Assembly (NCBI GenBank): GCA_026985945.1
Contig: JALSPN010000104.1
Coordinates: 1 to 12,984 of the forward strand
Length of the DNA: 12,984 nucleotides
Origin: Thermodesulfobacteriales bacterium
Lineage (GTDB): Bacteria; Desulfobacterota; Thermodesulfobacteria; Thermodesulfobacteriales; Thermodesulfatatoraceae
Direction of reading: 5' to 3'
Shown here: positions 1 to 8,530 of the stretch, in pieces
Layout of the letters: each line of letters begins with the position of its first letter
How positions within the stretch are numbered: position 1 is the first letter of the stretch
Position numbers and translations under genes: made by a program
Notes under the pieces: model-generated
The model's database searches: none
What the model was told of the DNA's origin: nothing
The model's input: only the letters and a program-made list of their open reading frames with translations

Positions 1-408
1 TCCCACCACAAGGACTTTTTCTTTCCAGAAGTCGTAAGTGTGGGCGAAAACGATAGCCCCGCAGATACCACCCAGGAGGCCGAAGAAACCATCAAAGGCC
101 CCTTCTGCCAAAGCTCCACCAGAAGTCCCGGGACAGTAACCCAGAAGGGCCCATCCCAGGCCGTAGATGAAGCCTCCCAGCACGTTTGCTAGGGCATGAG
201 TGGGCTTTATGGCATAGGATATAACCCCGAAGTGGGCCAAAAGATTGATGGCAAAACTTCCTACAATGACCCCGCTTAGCAAAAATTTGAGGATAGTGAA
301 ATCCTGAAGGGTAAGGAGCCCGATGTGTTTTTCAAATCGCAGGATGCGTGCCCTTTGAAAGATGTAGCCCCACACGAGGCCGGTTAAAAAACCCAGAAGA
401 AGCTCCAT
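1..408 (-). CDS. YeeE/YedE-family sulfur-compound permease, second subunit, partial at left edge
   Basis: Integral membrane protein of the YeeE/YedE family, whose characterised members import sulfur compounds such as thiosulfate. The visible 136 residues are nearly all hydrophobic. They contain the family motif GYCPGTSGG (residues 90-98; Cys92 is the conserved pore-type cysteine) and a second cysteine at 115. Membrane segments are visible at about 3-18, 40-60, 74-90 and 106-123. The frame is open to base 1, so the C-terminus lies outside. The start is the ATG at 408, with an AGGAGG run (413-418) 4 bases upstream, inside the end of the preceding gene. It pairs with the 175-residue permease 1 base away; the two resemble the split PmpA/PmpB arrangement, this one being PmpB-like. 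Family assignment is firm; the substrate is inferred. Confidence 0.85.
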   Translation of the reverse strand, partial: MELLLGFLTGLVWGYIFQRARILRFEKHIGLLTLQDFTILKFLLSGVIVGSFAINLLAHFGVISYAIKPTHALANVLGGFIYGLGWALLGYCPGTSGGALAEGAFDGFFGLLGGICGAIVFAHTYDFWKEKVLVVG

Positions 409-409
409 T

Positions 410-937
410 TTACCTCCTCCTCCGATAAAGGATTAATGCCAGAGGAATCCCTCCCAGGAAAAACCCCATTACCGTAAGAAACCCGGAAAGCGAAAGTTGA
501 GACATCCCCGAAAGCCCGTGCCCACTTGGGCATCCTCCCGCAAGCCTTGCCCCGTAAATGATGAGAAATCCTCCGAGAAAGGCCGTGAAAGCTCTAAGGG
601 CACTTTTTTTACCAAAGCTTTCCTCCCAGCGCGGGGGGATAAAGTGTGGGCGAAATTCTCCATTTTTTAGGGCCGCCAAAAGGGCTCCGCAGGGAACCCC
701 TACAAAGACCAGGGCCACTTTCCAGTCTATCTTGGGGGCATATTTCTGGTAATAAGAAAGTCTCTCTACGGCCTCAGGAGAGAGACTTTTTTCCACAAGC
801 CCTGCTATCCGAACATAGGCGGTTGAAGTGCCAAGATATTTGGGTTTTCCCAAAAATTTTTGGGTAACCACTACCGAGACCACCAGCAAGAGACCAGTTA
901 AAAAACCTCCCAGATAAGGTGACCAACCCTTGTTCAT
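410..937 (-). CDS. YeeE/YedE-family sulfur-compound permease, first subunit
   Basis: A 175-residue membrane protein with four likely transmembrane segments (about 9-26, 73-90, 114-132, 151-170) and the diagnostic motif AGGCPSGHGLSG around Cys136, equivalent to the GGCxSGHG motif of YeeE/YedE proteins. A second cysteine sits at 83. It is half the size of single-chain YeeE transporters, so it probably works with the adjacent partial permease. Residues 28-72 form a long polar loop between the first two membrane segments. The ATG at 937 has an AGGAGG SD at 947-952, 9 bases away and inside the end of the nucleotidyltransferase gene. The C-terminus is four arginines encoded by CGG AGG AGG AGG, the same bases that form the SD of the next gene. 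Likely role: uptake of thiosulfate or a related sulfur species. Confidence 0.88.
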   Translation of the reverse strand: MNKGWSPYLGGFLTGLLLVVSVVVTQKFLGKPKYLGTSTAYVRIAGLVEKSLSPEAVERLSYYQKYAPKIDWKVALVFVGVPCGALLAALKNGEFRPHFIPPRWEESFGKKSALRAFTAFLGGFLIIYGARLAGGCPSGHGLSGMSQLSLSGFLTVMGFFLGGIPLALILYRRRR

Positions 938-938
938 T

Positions 939-2000
939 TCAACTCGCCTCCTGTTTAAAAAATTTGTGCATCATTTGAGCCATTTTCTCCGGCGGTGTAA
1001 GGATGAGTTCTGAAGCCAGTTGCCGTTGCAGAAAATAATCATCCGTGCGGTAGTTTTCATAAAAATTCTGGCGGGTAATGAGTCTTAAATGAGGTGTGAA
1101 CCAGGGAGTCCTCTCCCCTAAGGGGGGCAGAAAAAGGCTAAAATTGAAAGTCCCGTAGCCCATCTCTTCGTAGCCTTTCAAAGCGGCGCTTATTCCGCGT
1201 GCAAGGTCTAAGATATCTTCCCGGGTGATTTCAGAAAGGCTGCCGGCCCCTTCTATCAGGCCCAGAATTTCGTTACTCCCCAGAGGAGCAAAACTTGCTA
1301 AAAAGACTACCCGGCCGAACTGCCCCAGGAAACGCTCCCCTCGGGCCCTTTCTTCGGTGATAAGTTCTTCCCAGAAGTTTTTTCCGGTCCGGGAGTAATG
1401 GGCAAGGCTCTTTTCAAGAAGCCGATGTTGCAAAGGAAAGGCCTCTTTGTTAGCCACCACCTGGAAATGAGGGTGGACGAGACTTGCCCCTGCCGGGGGG
1501 AGAAAATTGGCACAAACACAGCCAAAACGCATGGCGGGGTCTTCATCGGTGACCAGCCGTAAAAAATCAAGCCCTAAAGCCAGGCCATCGGCTACCAATT
1601 CCGGGCTGAATTCGTCAAGTTTCCGAAAATGGGCCTCTCCAACCGCGATTACGGCATGCCGCGGAGAAATGGGAAAAAGGTTGGGGAAAAGGGTGCATTC
1701 TCCGCGCACAAGGCGCCCCTCAGGGATGAAATCTTCGGGATAGCGAGGGGTTATCTCCCGCACTTTTGGCGGGCACATGAAACAGGCCTCTTTTGTGGCC
1801 TGAGCAACCTTTTCCACCAGTGTCCAATCATGTTTGCCGAAAAAAAGGCGCACCTTATCCTCAAGGGCGGGATTAAAGACGGCAAAATGGTCAAGAAGGG
1901 GATCAAACCGGATCAATACTTCCTGACTTTCAGGAGTAAAATTATTCAACGGATTGTGGAAAGTCTTGATATGCTTTTCCTCCCGAAACTCAATTCCCAT
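939..2000 (-). CDS. GalT-like (HIT superfamily) nucleotidyltransferase, candidate APS/ADP-type adenylyltransferase
   Basis: A 353-residue protein with the architecture of galactose-1-phosphate uridylyltransferase and Ap4A phosphorylase relatives. A zinc-type CFMC pair lies at 73-76 and the nucleotide-binding stretch FPNLFPISPRH at 105-115. The active-site motif HPHFQ is at 176-180, where family knowledge makes the second histidine (178) the residue that carries the nucleotide. A later His304 lies in a conserved TPHLR stretch. The ATG at 2000 is chosen because AAGGAGG (2007-2013) sits 6 bases upstream. Extending to 2045 would translate that SD into a run of arginines. No other Leloir-pathway gene is nearby; instead it is coupled to two sulfur permeases. 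Thiobacillus adenylylsulfate:phosphate adenylyltransferase belongs to this same family, so APS chemistry is a reasonable inference. Ordinary sugar-phosphate or dinucleotide substrates remain possible. Confidence 0.8.
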   Translation of the reverse strand: MGIEFREEKHIKTFHNPLNNFTPESQEVLIRFDPLLDHFAVFNPALEDKVRLFFGKHDWTLVEKVAQATKEACFMCPPKVREITPRYPEDFIPEGRLVRGECTLFPNLFPISPRHAVIAVGEAHFRKLDEFSPELVADGLALGLDFLRLVTDEDPAMRFGCVCANFLPPAGASLVHPHFQVVANKEAFPLQHRLLEKSLAHYSRTGKNFWEELITEERARGERFLGQFGRVVFLASFAPLGSNEILGLIEGAGSLSEITREDILDLARGISAALKGYEEMGYGTFNFSLFLPPLGERTPWFTPHLRLITRQNFYENYRTDDYFLQRQLASELILTPPEKMAQMMHKFFKQEAS

Positions 2001-2006
2001 AGCTGG

Positions 2007-2013
2007 CCTCCTT
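2007..2013 (-). promoter_or_regulatory. Shine-Dalgarno site fixing the start of the GalT-like gene
   Basis: AAGGAGG on the minus strand, 6 bases before ATG 2000. It decides the start against a longer reading from 2045, which has no SD. Confidence 0.8.
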
Positions 2014-2065
2014 CTCCGACATCCATCAACTCCAAATATGGTCATTCTTGAACCTTAAAGCAAAT

Positions 2066-2146
2066 ATGGAAGCACATTTTATTGAAAAGAATCACGATTA
2101 GAACGAGGGAGACTTTTGCAAAATGGCTAAGAGCAATGGAAGCACA
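2066..2146. repeat. Pair of 11-base direct repeats
   Basis: ATGGAAGCACA occurs at 2066-2076 and 2136-2146, 70 bases apart in register. Similarity extends loosely on one side: on the minus strand both copies are followed by a T/GCT-rich stretch. The function is unknown; repeated operator sites or transposon debris would fit. Confidence 0.5.
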
Positions 2147-2154
2147 ACTATAAG

Positions 2155-2197
2155 GGATCCGTTCCCATTTTTCGGAACGAAAAATAGGAACGGATCC
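2155..2197. repeat. Near-perfect 20-bp inverted repeat with 3-base loop
   Basis: The left arm (2155-2174) begins GGATCCGTTCC and the right arm (2178-2197) is its reverse complement except for one position (C2166 opposite A2186). The loop is GAA (2175-2177). Read as minus-strand RNA, the mismatch becomes a G-U pair, so all 20 positions pair. Two flanking positions can extend the stem. Neither side is followed by a U-tract, so it is not a standard intrinsic terminator. It lies between the rsmG operon and the nucleotidyltransferase operon, both on the minus strand. It could be an mRNA 3' stabiliser, an operator or a mobile-element remnant. Confidence 0.85.
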
Positions 2198-2241
2198 TTG
2201 ACTGGGCTCAAGCCGTTGGACTCGGTGCAGGAGATCAGTTG

Positions 2242-2393
2242 TCACTCTTGTCTTTGCCTCATTCTTTCGAGCCCCTGTACCAGCTTCCCTACCTGAAAGG
2301 CCAGCTGATCCACTCGGGCATTGAATCCGTCAAAATGTCCGGTAAGCTCTGCCCGCACGTCTTTTATTTTTTTGAAGGATCGTCAATAGCCAT
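2242..2393 (-). CDS. Coiled-coil miniprotein interrupted at an A7 slippery site (frameshifted gene or pseudogene)
   Basis: An ATG at 2393 lies 2 bases after the rsmG stop and reads MAIDDPSKK before TAA (2364-2366). The bases just before the stop are A AAA AAA (2367-2373), phased exactly as a -1 slippery heptamer. Slipping back one base gives a continuous 50-residue protein ending at TGA 2242-2244. Its hydrophobic residues follow an unbroken heptad pattern from Leu17 to Met45 (17, 21, 24, 28, 31, 35, 38, 42, 45), so residues 15-48 should form a coiled coil. That regularity argues the shifted frame was selected as protein. It may be made by programmed -1 frameshifting or transcript slippage, or started at a GTG (2358) without SD. 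A disabling deletion and a homopolymer read error are the plainer alternatives. I do not recognise a family. Confidence 0.6.
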
Positions 2394-2395
2394 TT

Positions 2396-4703
<2,308 letters not shown>

Positions 4704-5108
4704 CTAGTTTTTCTCTGTTAAACGGGCTTCAGCCAGCATCTGGCCGCTTCCCGCAAGCTTAATCTCTACTCTGGAAATTTTCGAAAAGGATATTCCTCGG
4801 GGAAGGGTAGAGAGAAAAGTGGCCCCTTCAAAACGGCCCACCTCTCGAGCAATACCGTCTTTGCCTACCAGAAGGACCAGGGCCTTTTCAGGCACCCTAT
4901 TGTTTAACTTGATGAGAATATATTCTGATCCGTCCCCCCGTCTTTTAAAGATTACCTCTCCAGAGAGAGGTTTAGCCTTTGGAGACAGGAAAGAAAGGGG
5001 TATTTCTGCCAGAAGGACACTTCGAGCACGCTCCGCCCTCAGGGCAAAAAGATAAAAGATCACTACAATAAATAAGATGTAGATCAGGGTGCGCGAAAAA
5101 ACTCTCAC
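4704..5108 (-). CDS. Membrane-anchored protein of unknown function, upstream of pyrG
   Basis: I do not recognise this 134-residue protein. It has one N-terminal transmembrane segment (about 7-24, flanked by Arg2 and Arg6 on one side and Arg24, Arg27 on the other) followed by about 105 residues. These alternate short hydrophobic and polar runs, as in a small beta-rich domain (for example GEVIFKRR, YILIKL, ALVLLVG, RVEIKLAG). No cysteines and no lipobox are present. A single anchor with a soluble beta domain loosely recalls LptC or cell-division scaffold proteins, but it is shorter than LptC and no motif supports that. The start is taken as GTG 5108, with no SD, just after a promoter-like sequence. 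It is first in the operon with pyrG and rsmG. Operon membership and gene spacing make it likely real. Confidence 0.75.
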   Translation of the reverse strand: MRVFSRTLIYILFIVVIFYLFALRAERARSVLLAEIPLSFLSPKAKPLSGEVIFKRRGDGSEYILIKLNNRVPEKALVLLVGKDGIAREVGRFEGATFLSTLPRGISFSKISRVEIKLAGSGQMLAEARLTEKN

Positions 5109-5116
5109 GTTCTCAC

Positions 5117-5144
5117 ACTATATTATTCTCTTCCCAGGCTTCAA
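5117..5144 (-). promoter_or_regulatory. Sigma70-type promoter for the pyrG operon
   Basis: On the minus strand TTGAAG (5139-5144) is followed after 16 bases by TATAGT (5117-5122). The expected transcription start is near 5110, only 1-2 bases before the GTG start at 5108, which would make the first gene nearly leaderless. Both hexamers are fair matches to consensus; location in the divergent gap supports the call. Confidence 0.5.
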
Positions 5145-5230
5145 GTAAAACCTCAAATTCCCGGTTAATTCTCCCTCCCTTTTAAAGCTTCTTTCCTTTA
5201 GGGTCGAAAAATAAAGCAGTTTCAAAGACT

Positions 5231-5235
5231 GGAGG
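5231..5235 (+). promoter_or_regulatory. Shine-Dalgarno site supporting a TTG start for comM
   Basis: GGAGG sits 5 bases before TTG 5241. There is no in-frame ATG or GTG near the expected YifB N-terminus (M-L-A-K-V-x-S-A-A), so the TTG start is well supported. Confidence 0.75.
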
Positions 5236-5240
5236 CCTTT

Positions 5241-6743
5241 TTGCTTGCTAAGGTCTTTTCGGCAGCCATAATAGGGGTGGAGGCTTACCTGGTAGAGGTA
5301 GAGGTTGACATTTCTCAGGGGCTTCCGGGTTTTGCCATCGTGGGGCTGCCTCAGGGGGCCTTAAAGGAGAGCAAAGAAAGGCTGCGGGCCGCTATCAGAA
5401 ATGCGGGTTTTTCCTTCCCCCTTCAGAAAATAACTGCCAATCTCGCCCCGGCGGATCTCAAAAAAGAAGGAAGTGCCTTTGATCTCCCCCTGGCCATGGC
5501 TATCCTTTCGGCGGCGAGAATCATTCCCCAGGAGCAACTTCGGGGCTATCTCTTTTACGGTGAGCTTTCTCTTGACGGGAAATTAAAACCCGTCTCAGGG
5601 GTCCTTCCGGTTGCCCTTCTGGCCAGGAGAAAACACCTTGCTCTGGTCTGCCCGGAGAAAAATCTGGGGGAGGCGGCCCTCATCAAAGGGCTCAAAATTT
5701 TGCCTGTCTCTCACCTCAAAGAGGCGGCTTTTAATCTCGGCCAGGAAAGGGAATTTTGTCTCGAACAAGCGGCGGAAAGCTCGGCCCCGGTGCCTGATCT
5801 TTCCGAGGTGGCCGGGCAGGAACATGCCAAAAGGGCCCTTGAGATAGCGGCGGCAGGGGGGCACAACCTTCTTTTCATTGGCCCTCCGGGGGCGGGAAAG
5901 ACCATGCTGGCCAGGAGGTTTCCGGGTATTCTCCCGCCCCTTTCTTACGAGGAGGCCCTTGAAACAAGCCGCATTTATAGTGTTTTGGGGCTCCTGGATC
6001 CTGAAAGGCCGCTTCTTAAAGAACGCCCCTTCAGGGCCCCCCATCATACCATCTCTGATGCCGGTCTTATCGGCGGGGGCAATCCTCCCAAGCCCGGGGA
6101 GATCTCTCTTGCCCACAACGGGGTCCTTTTCCTTGACGAACTCCCGGAGTTCCGCCGCAACGCGCTTGAGGCCTTGAGAGAGCCCCTTGAGGCCGGCGAG
6201 ATTACCGTTTCCCGGGCCCAGATGAGCATCACTTACCCTGCCAAATTTATTTTGCTGGCAGCCATGAACCCCTGCCGCTGTGGCTATTACGGAGATCCCA
6301 AAAGGCCCTGTCAATGCAGCCCCCAGGAGGTGCGCCGCTACCGGCAAAAACTATCCGGTCCATTGCTTGATCGAATAGATCTTCAGGTAGAGGTGGCGGC
6401 GGTAGATTATGAAGACCTGGCCCGTGAAAGGCCAGCGGAACCCTCAGCCAAGGTGAGGGAAAGAGTGCTTCTGGCCCGTAGGAGGCAGAAGGAACGCTAC
6501 GGCAGGGAGATCTTAAATGCTTATCTGGGGCCGGCAGAACTTAAAAAATTTTGCCATTTAGGGCCAGAGGAAAGAAGGCTTCTTGAACGAGCTGCCCAGA
6601 AACTTAATCTTTCCGCCAGGGCCTTTCATCGCGTGCTCAAGATAGCCCGCACCATCGCCGATCTTTCCCACGAAGAAAAGATCAAAACCCCTCATCTACT
6701 GGAGGCCCTTCAGTACCGGGTCTTTGACCGCCTGTCCTGGTAA
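5241..6743 (+). CDS. comM: YifB/ComM-family AAA+ ATPase (Mg-chelatase-like)
   Basis: YifB/ComM proteins are AAA+ motors. ComM of Vibrio cholerae is a hexameric helicase driving branch migration when transforming DNA is integrated, though the gene also occurs in bacteria not known to be transformable. The 500 residues are full length. An N-terminal Lon-like ChlI domain (1-165, beginning MLAKVFSAAIIGVEA) precedes the AAA+ module with Walker A GPPGAGKT (214-221), Walker B VLFLDE (295-300) and the family's cysteine cluster NPCRCGYYGD...CQC (343-359). An arginine-rich LLDRIDL sensor region (375-381) and a C-terminal helical Mg-chelatase domain (about 405-495) follow. It starts at TTG 5241 and leads a plus-strand cluster. 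No other competence gene is in view. Confidence 0.93.
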   Translation: MLAKVFSAAIIGVEAYLVEVEVDISQGLPGFAIVGLPQGALKESKERLRAAIRNAGFSFPLQKITANLAPADLKKEGSAFDLPLAMAILSAARIIPQEQLRGYLFYGELSLDGKLKPVSGVLPVALLARRKHLALVCPEKNLGEAALIKGLKILPVSHLKEAAFNLGQEREFCLEQAAESSAPVPDLSEVAGQEHAKRALEIAAAGGHNLLFIGPPGAGKTMLARRFPGILPPLSYEEALETSRIYSVLGLLDPERPLLKERPFRAPHHTISDAGLIGGGNPPKPGEISLAHNGVLFLDELPEFRRNALEALREPLEAGEITVSRAQMSITYPAKFILLAAMNPCRCGYYGDPKRPCQCSPQEVRRYRQKLSGPLLDRIDLQVEVAAVDYEDLARERPAEPSAKVRERVLLARRRQKERYGREILNAYLGPAELKKFCHLGPEERRLLERAAQKLNLSARAFHRVLKIARTIADLSHEEKIKTPHLLEALQYRVFDRLSW

Positions 6744-6772
6744 TTTTGGCCAAAAAAAGATAGATTGTGGGT

Positions 6773-7675
6773 ATGGATCTTGGCGTTCAGATTGGTCCTC
6801 TCAAGGCCGCTAACCCTCTTTTTCTGGCCTCCGGCACCTGGGGTTTCGGAGAGTTACTTTCCAGATATTTTGATCTTTCCCTGATGGGAGGCCTTGTTAC
6901 CAAAGGCCTTTCCTGGCTCCCTCGAGAAGGTAATCCTCCACCTCGCCTGGCAGAGGCCCCCTGTGGTCTGATAAATGCTATCGGCCTTGAGAACCCGGGG
7001 GTTTTGAGATTTCGGGAAGAGATCTGGCCGCGGCTTTCCCAATATGGCACCAACATCCTAGTAAATGTCTTCGGTGAGACGGTATCAGATTTTGTGAAGG
7101 TAGTAGAGGCCTTGCGTTCTTTACCTCTGGCCGGGATAGAGCTTAACATTTCCTGCCCCAATGTGGAGAAGGGTGGTCTTTCTTTTGCCCAGGATCCCAA
7201 AGCCGTAAAAAGACTGCTTCGGGAAGTGCGAAACATTTATGGGGGCTTTCTGGTGGTAAAGCTTTCTCCGGTGGGGCCGGTGCTTGAAGTGGCTGAGGTC
7301 TGCCTGATGGAAGGAGCAGACGCCCTCACCGTGGCCAATACCTATCCGGCCCTGGCGGTGGACCTCTGGCAGCGGAGACCTGCCCTGGGGCGTGGTTCAG
7401 GGGGCCTTTCCGGCCCCGCTATAAAGCCCTTGACTTTGAAGCTCATCCATGAGATCTGGAAACGTTTTAAGCCCCCCATCTTTGGTTGTGGGGGGATTGT
7501 CTCGGGGAGGGATGTCCTGGAATACATGCTCTGTGGGGCCACGGCCGTCCAGGTGGGCACGGCCACCCTGCTTGACCCGGAAAATCCCCCCCGCATCCTG
7601 GAGGAAACGAAAACCCTCCTTGCCAAAATGGGAGAAGAAAAAATATTATCTCTAATTGGGGCCCTTAAATCTTGA
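6773..7675 (+). CDS. pyrD: Dihydroorotate dehydrogenase, class 1B catalytic subunit
   Basis: Oxidises dihydroorotate to orotate in pyrimidine synthesis with FMN. Class 1B features are present: N-terminal IGPLKAANPLFLASGTWGFG, the loop NAIGLENPG, the catalytic-loop motif LNISCPNVEKGG with Cys as base (class 1 rather than Ser of class 2), GGLSGPAIKP, the FMN-phosphate site GCGGIVSGRDVLEY, and VQVGTATLLDP. Length (300 residues from ATG 6773) is normal. GTG 6767, two codons upstream in frame, is an equally possible start; neither has a good SD. Class 1B enzymes normally work with the Fe-S/FAD subunit PyrK to pass electrons to NAD. pyrK is not adjacent here, so it must lie elsewhere or a different partner is used. 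It begins about 25-30 bases after comM. Confidence 0.93.
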   Translation: MDLGVQIGPLKAANPLFLASGTWGFGELLSRYFDLSLMGGLVTKGLSWLPREGNPPPRLAEAPCGLINAIGLENPGVLRFREEIWPRLSQYGTNILVNVFGETVSDFVKVVEALRSLPLAGIELNISCPNVEKGGLSFAQDPKAVKRLLREVRNIYGGFLVVKLSPVGPVLEVAEVCLMEGADALTVANTYPALAVDLWQRRPALGRGSGGLSGPAIKPLTLKLIHEIWKRFKPPIFGCGGIVSGRDVLEYMLCGATAVQVGTATLLDPENPPRILEETKTLLAKMGEEKILSLIGALKS

Positions 7676-7708
7676 CGGAGATGTAATCTCAGGCTAGAGG
7701 ACAAATTT

Positions 7709-8530
7709 ATGCGTCTGGCAGGGAAAATTTTTCTTCTTTTTTTTATTTTTAGCTGGCTCTTTGTAGGTTGTGTGGCCCAGCAACAGGAAGTCGAAAGCTT
7801 ACAGTCCCAGGTCTATGATCTCAACCAGAGGCTTGAAGCCTTTGACAAGAGGCTTTCTGCCGTCGAGAAGGAAGTAGCGCGTCTCGGGGAAGATCTTTCC
7901 CGTTTTGAGAAAAGTCGCAAACAGATGGAACAGATTGCCGAAAGGCAGCTTGAGCTTCTTTCGGAGCTCGAAAAACTGCAGGCCGAGCAGATGCGTCTAA
8001 GCGGCCAGATGGAGCAGGTCCTCTATCAGCAGGGGCAGGACAGAGAGGCCTTTCAGGAATTCCAGAAGCAGATCCTTGCCCGGCTTAATCTGCTAGAAGA
8101 AAACCTCAAATCCAAGAAGATCAAAAAGGCCCCACCTCCCAAAAAGGCCCTTGACGAGGAAGCCCTTTACAAAAAGGCCTTAAATCTCTACCGCCAGAAG
8201 AGATACGAAGAGGCCCAGGCCCTTTTTGAAGAATACCTTCGCAAGTATCCCAGGGGTAAAAGGGCGGCAAATGCCACCTTCTGGATCGGAGAATGTCTCT
8301 ATCAACGCAAACTTTACGAGGACGCCATCCTGCAATACCAGAAGGTAATAGACGAATTCCCCCGGAGCGGCAAAGTGCCGGCCGCCCTTCTAAAACAGGG
8401 GCTGGCTTTTCTGCGTCTGGGTGATACGGAGGCCGCAGTCATCGTCTTTAAAAAACTGGTGCGTCTTTATCCTCGCACCGAACAGGCCCGTATTGCGCGG
8501 AAATATCTTGTTAAGCTCCAGAAGCGTTAA
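7709..8530 (+). CDS. CpoB/YbgF-like lipoprotein with coiled coil and TPR repeats
   Basis: In proteobacteria CpoB (YbgF) is a periplasmic protein linking the Tol-Pal constriction machinery with PBP1B and its activator. This 273-residue protein has an N-terminal signal with a plausible lipobox (LFVGC, lipid-bearing Cys21), a long coiled coil rich in Glu, Gln and Leu (about 25-135), a Lys/Pro linker (136-148) and three TPR units (about 151-183, 187-220, 224-257). These carry the typical A-x-x-x-Y...Y-P-x-S/G pattern, as in EFPRSGKVPAALLKQGLAF. E. coli CpoB is soluble, so the lipid anchor is a difference, although a phenylalanine at -3 makes the lipobox imperfect. The ATG at 7709 has GAGG 8 bases upstream. 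No tol-pal gene is in view; BamD-like TPR lipoproteins are the main alternative. Confidence 0.85.
   Translation: MRLAGKIFLLFFIFSWLFVGCVAQQQEVESLQSQVYDLNQRLEAFDKRLSAVEKEVARLGEDLSRFEKSRKQMEQIAERQLELLSELEKLQAEQMRLSGQMEQVLYQQGQDREAFQEFQKQILARLNLLEENLKSKKIKKAPPPKKALDEEALYKKALNLYRQKRYEEAQALFEEYLRKYPRGKRAANATFWIGECLYQRKLYEDAILQYQKVIDEFPRSGKVPAALLKQGLAFLRLGDTEAAVIVFKKLVRLYPRTEQARIARKYLVKLQKR

Larger units (their letters stand above)
2001..2241. other. Non-coding gap with palindrome and short direct repeat
   Basis: No convincing gene lies here on either strand. The region holds a strong inverted repeat (2155-2197), an 11-base direct repeat (ATGGAAGCACA at 2066-2076 and 2136-2146) and a perfect 10-base palindrome TTTTGCAAAA (2114-2123). 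It must contain the 5' untranslated region, and probably the promoter, of the nucleotidyltransferase-permease unit, but I see no strong -35/-10 pair. A weak candidate is TTGCAA overlapping the 10-base palindrome, followed about 15 bases later by TAATCG on the minus strand. Confidence 0.6.

Noticed and set aside
2001-2045. N-terminal extension of the GalT-like protein to a start at 2045
   Set aside because: The extension translates the AAGGAGG SD of the 2000 start into a run of arginines, has no SD of its own and does not resemble the family N-terminus.
2046-2241. Complete insertion sequence or miniature transposon
   Set aside because: No transposase remnant, no clear pair of terminal inverted repeats at the outer ends and no target duplication could be identified; only suggestive short motifs.
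2042-2245. 67-residue minus-strand ORF starting at a GTG that overlaps the coiled-coil stop
   Set aside because: It runs straight through the 20-bp palindrome and both direct repeats, and the predicted protein has no family features. The bases look structural, not coding.
8421-8507. Upstream start for the binding-fold protein, deep inside the CpoB-like gene
   Set aside because: The extra 29 residues are the wrong-frame shadow of the CpoB-like gene and would bury the signal peptide.
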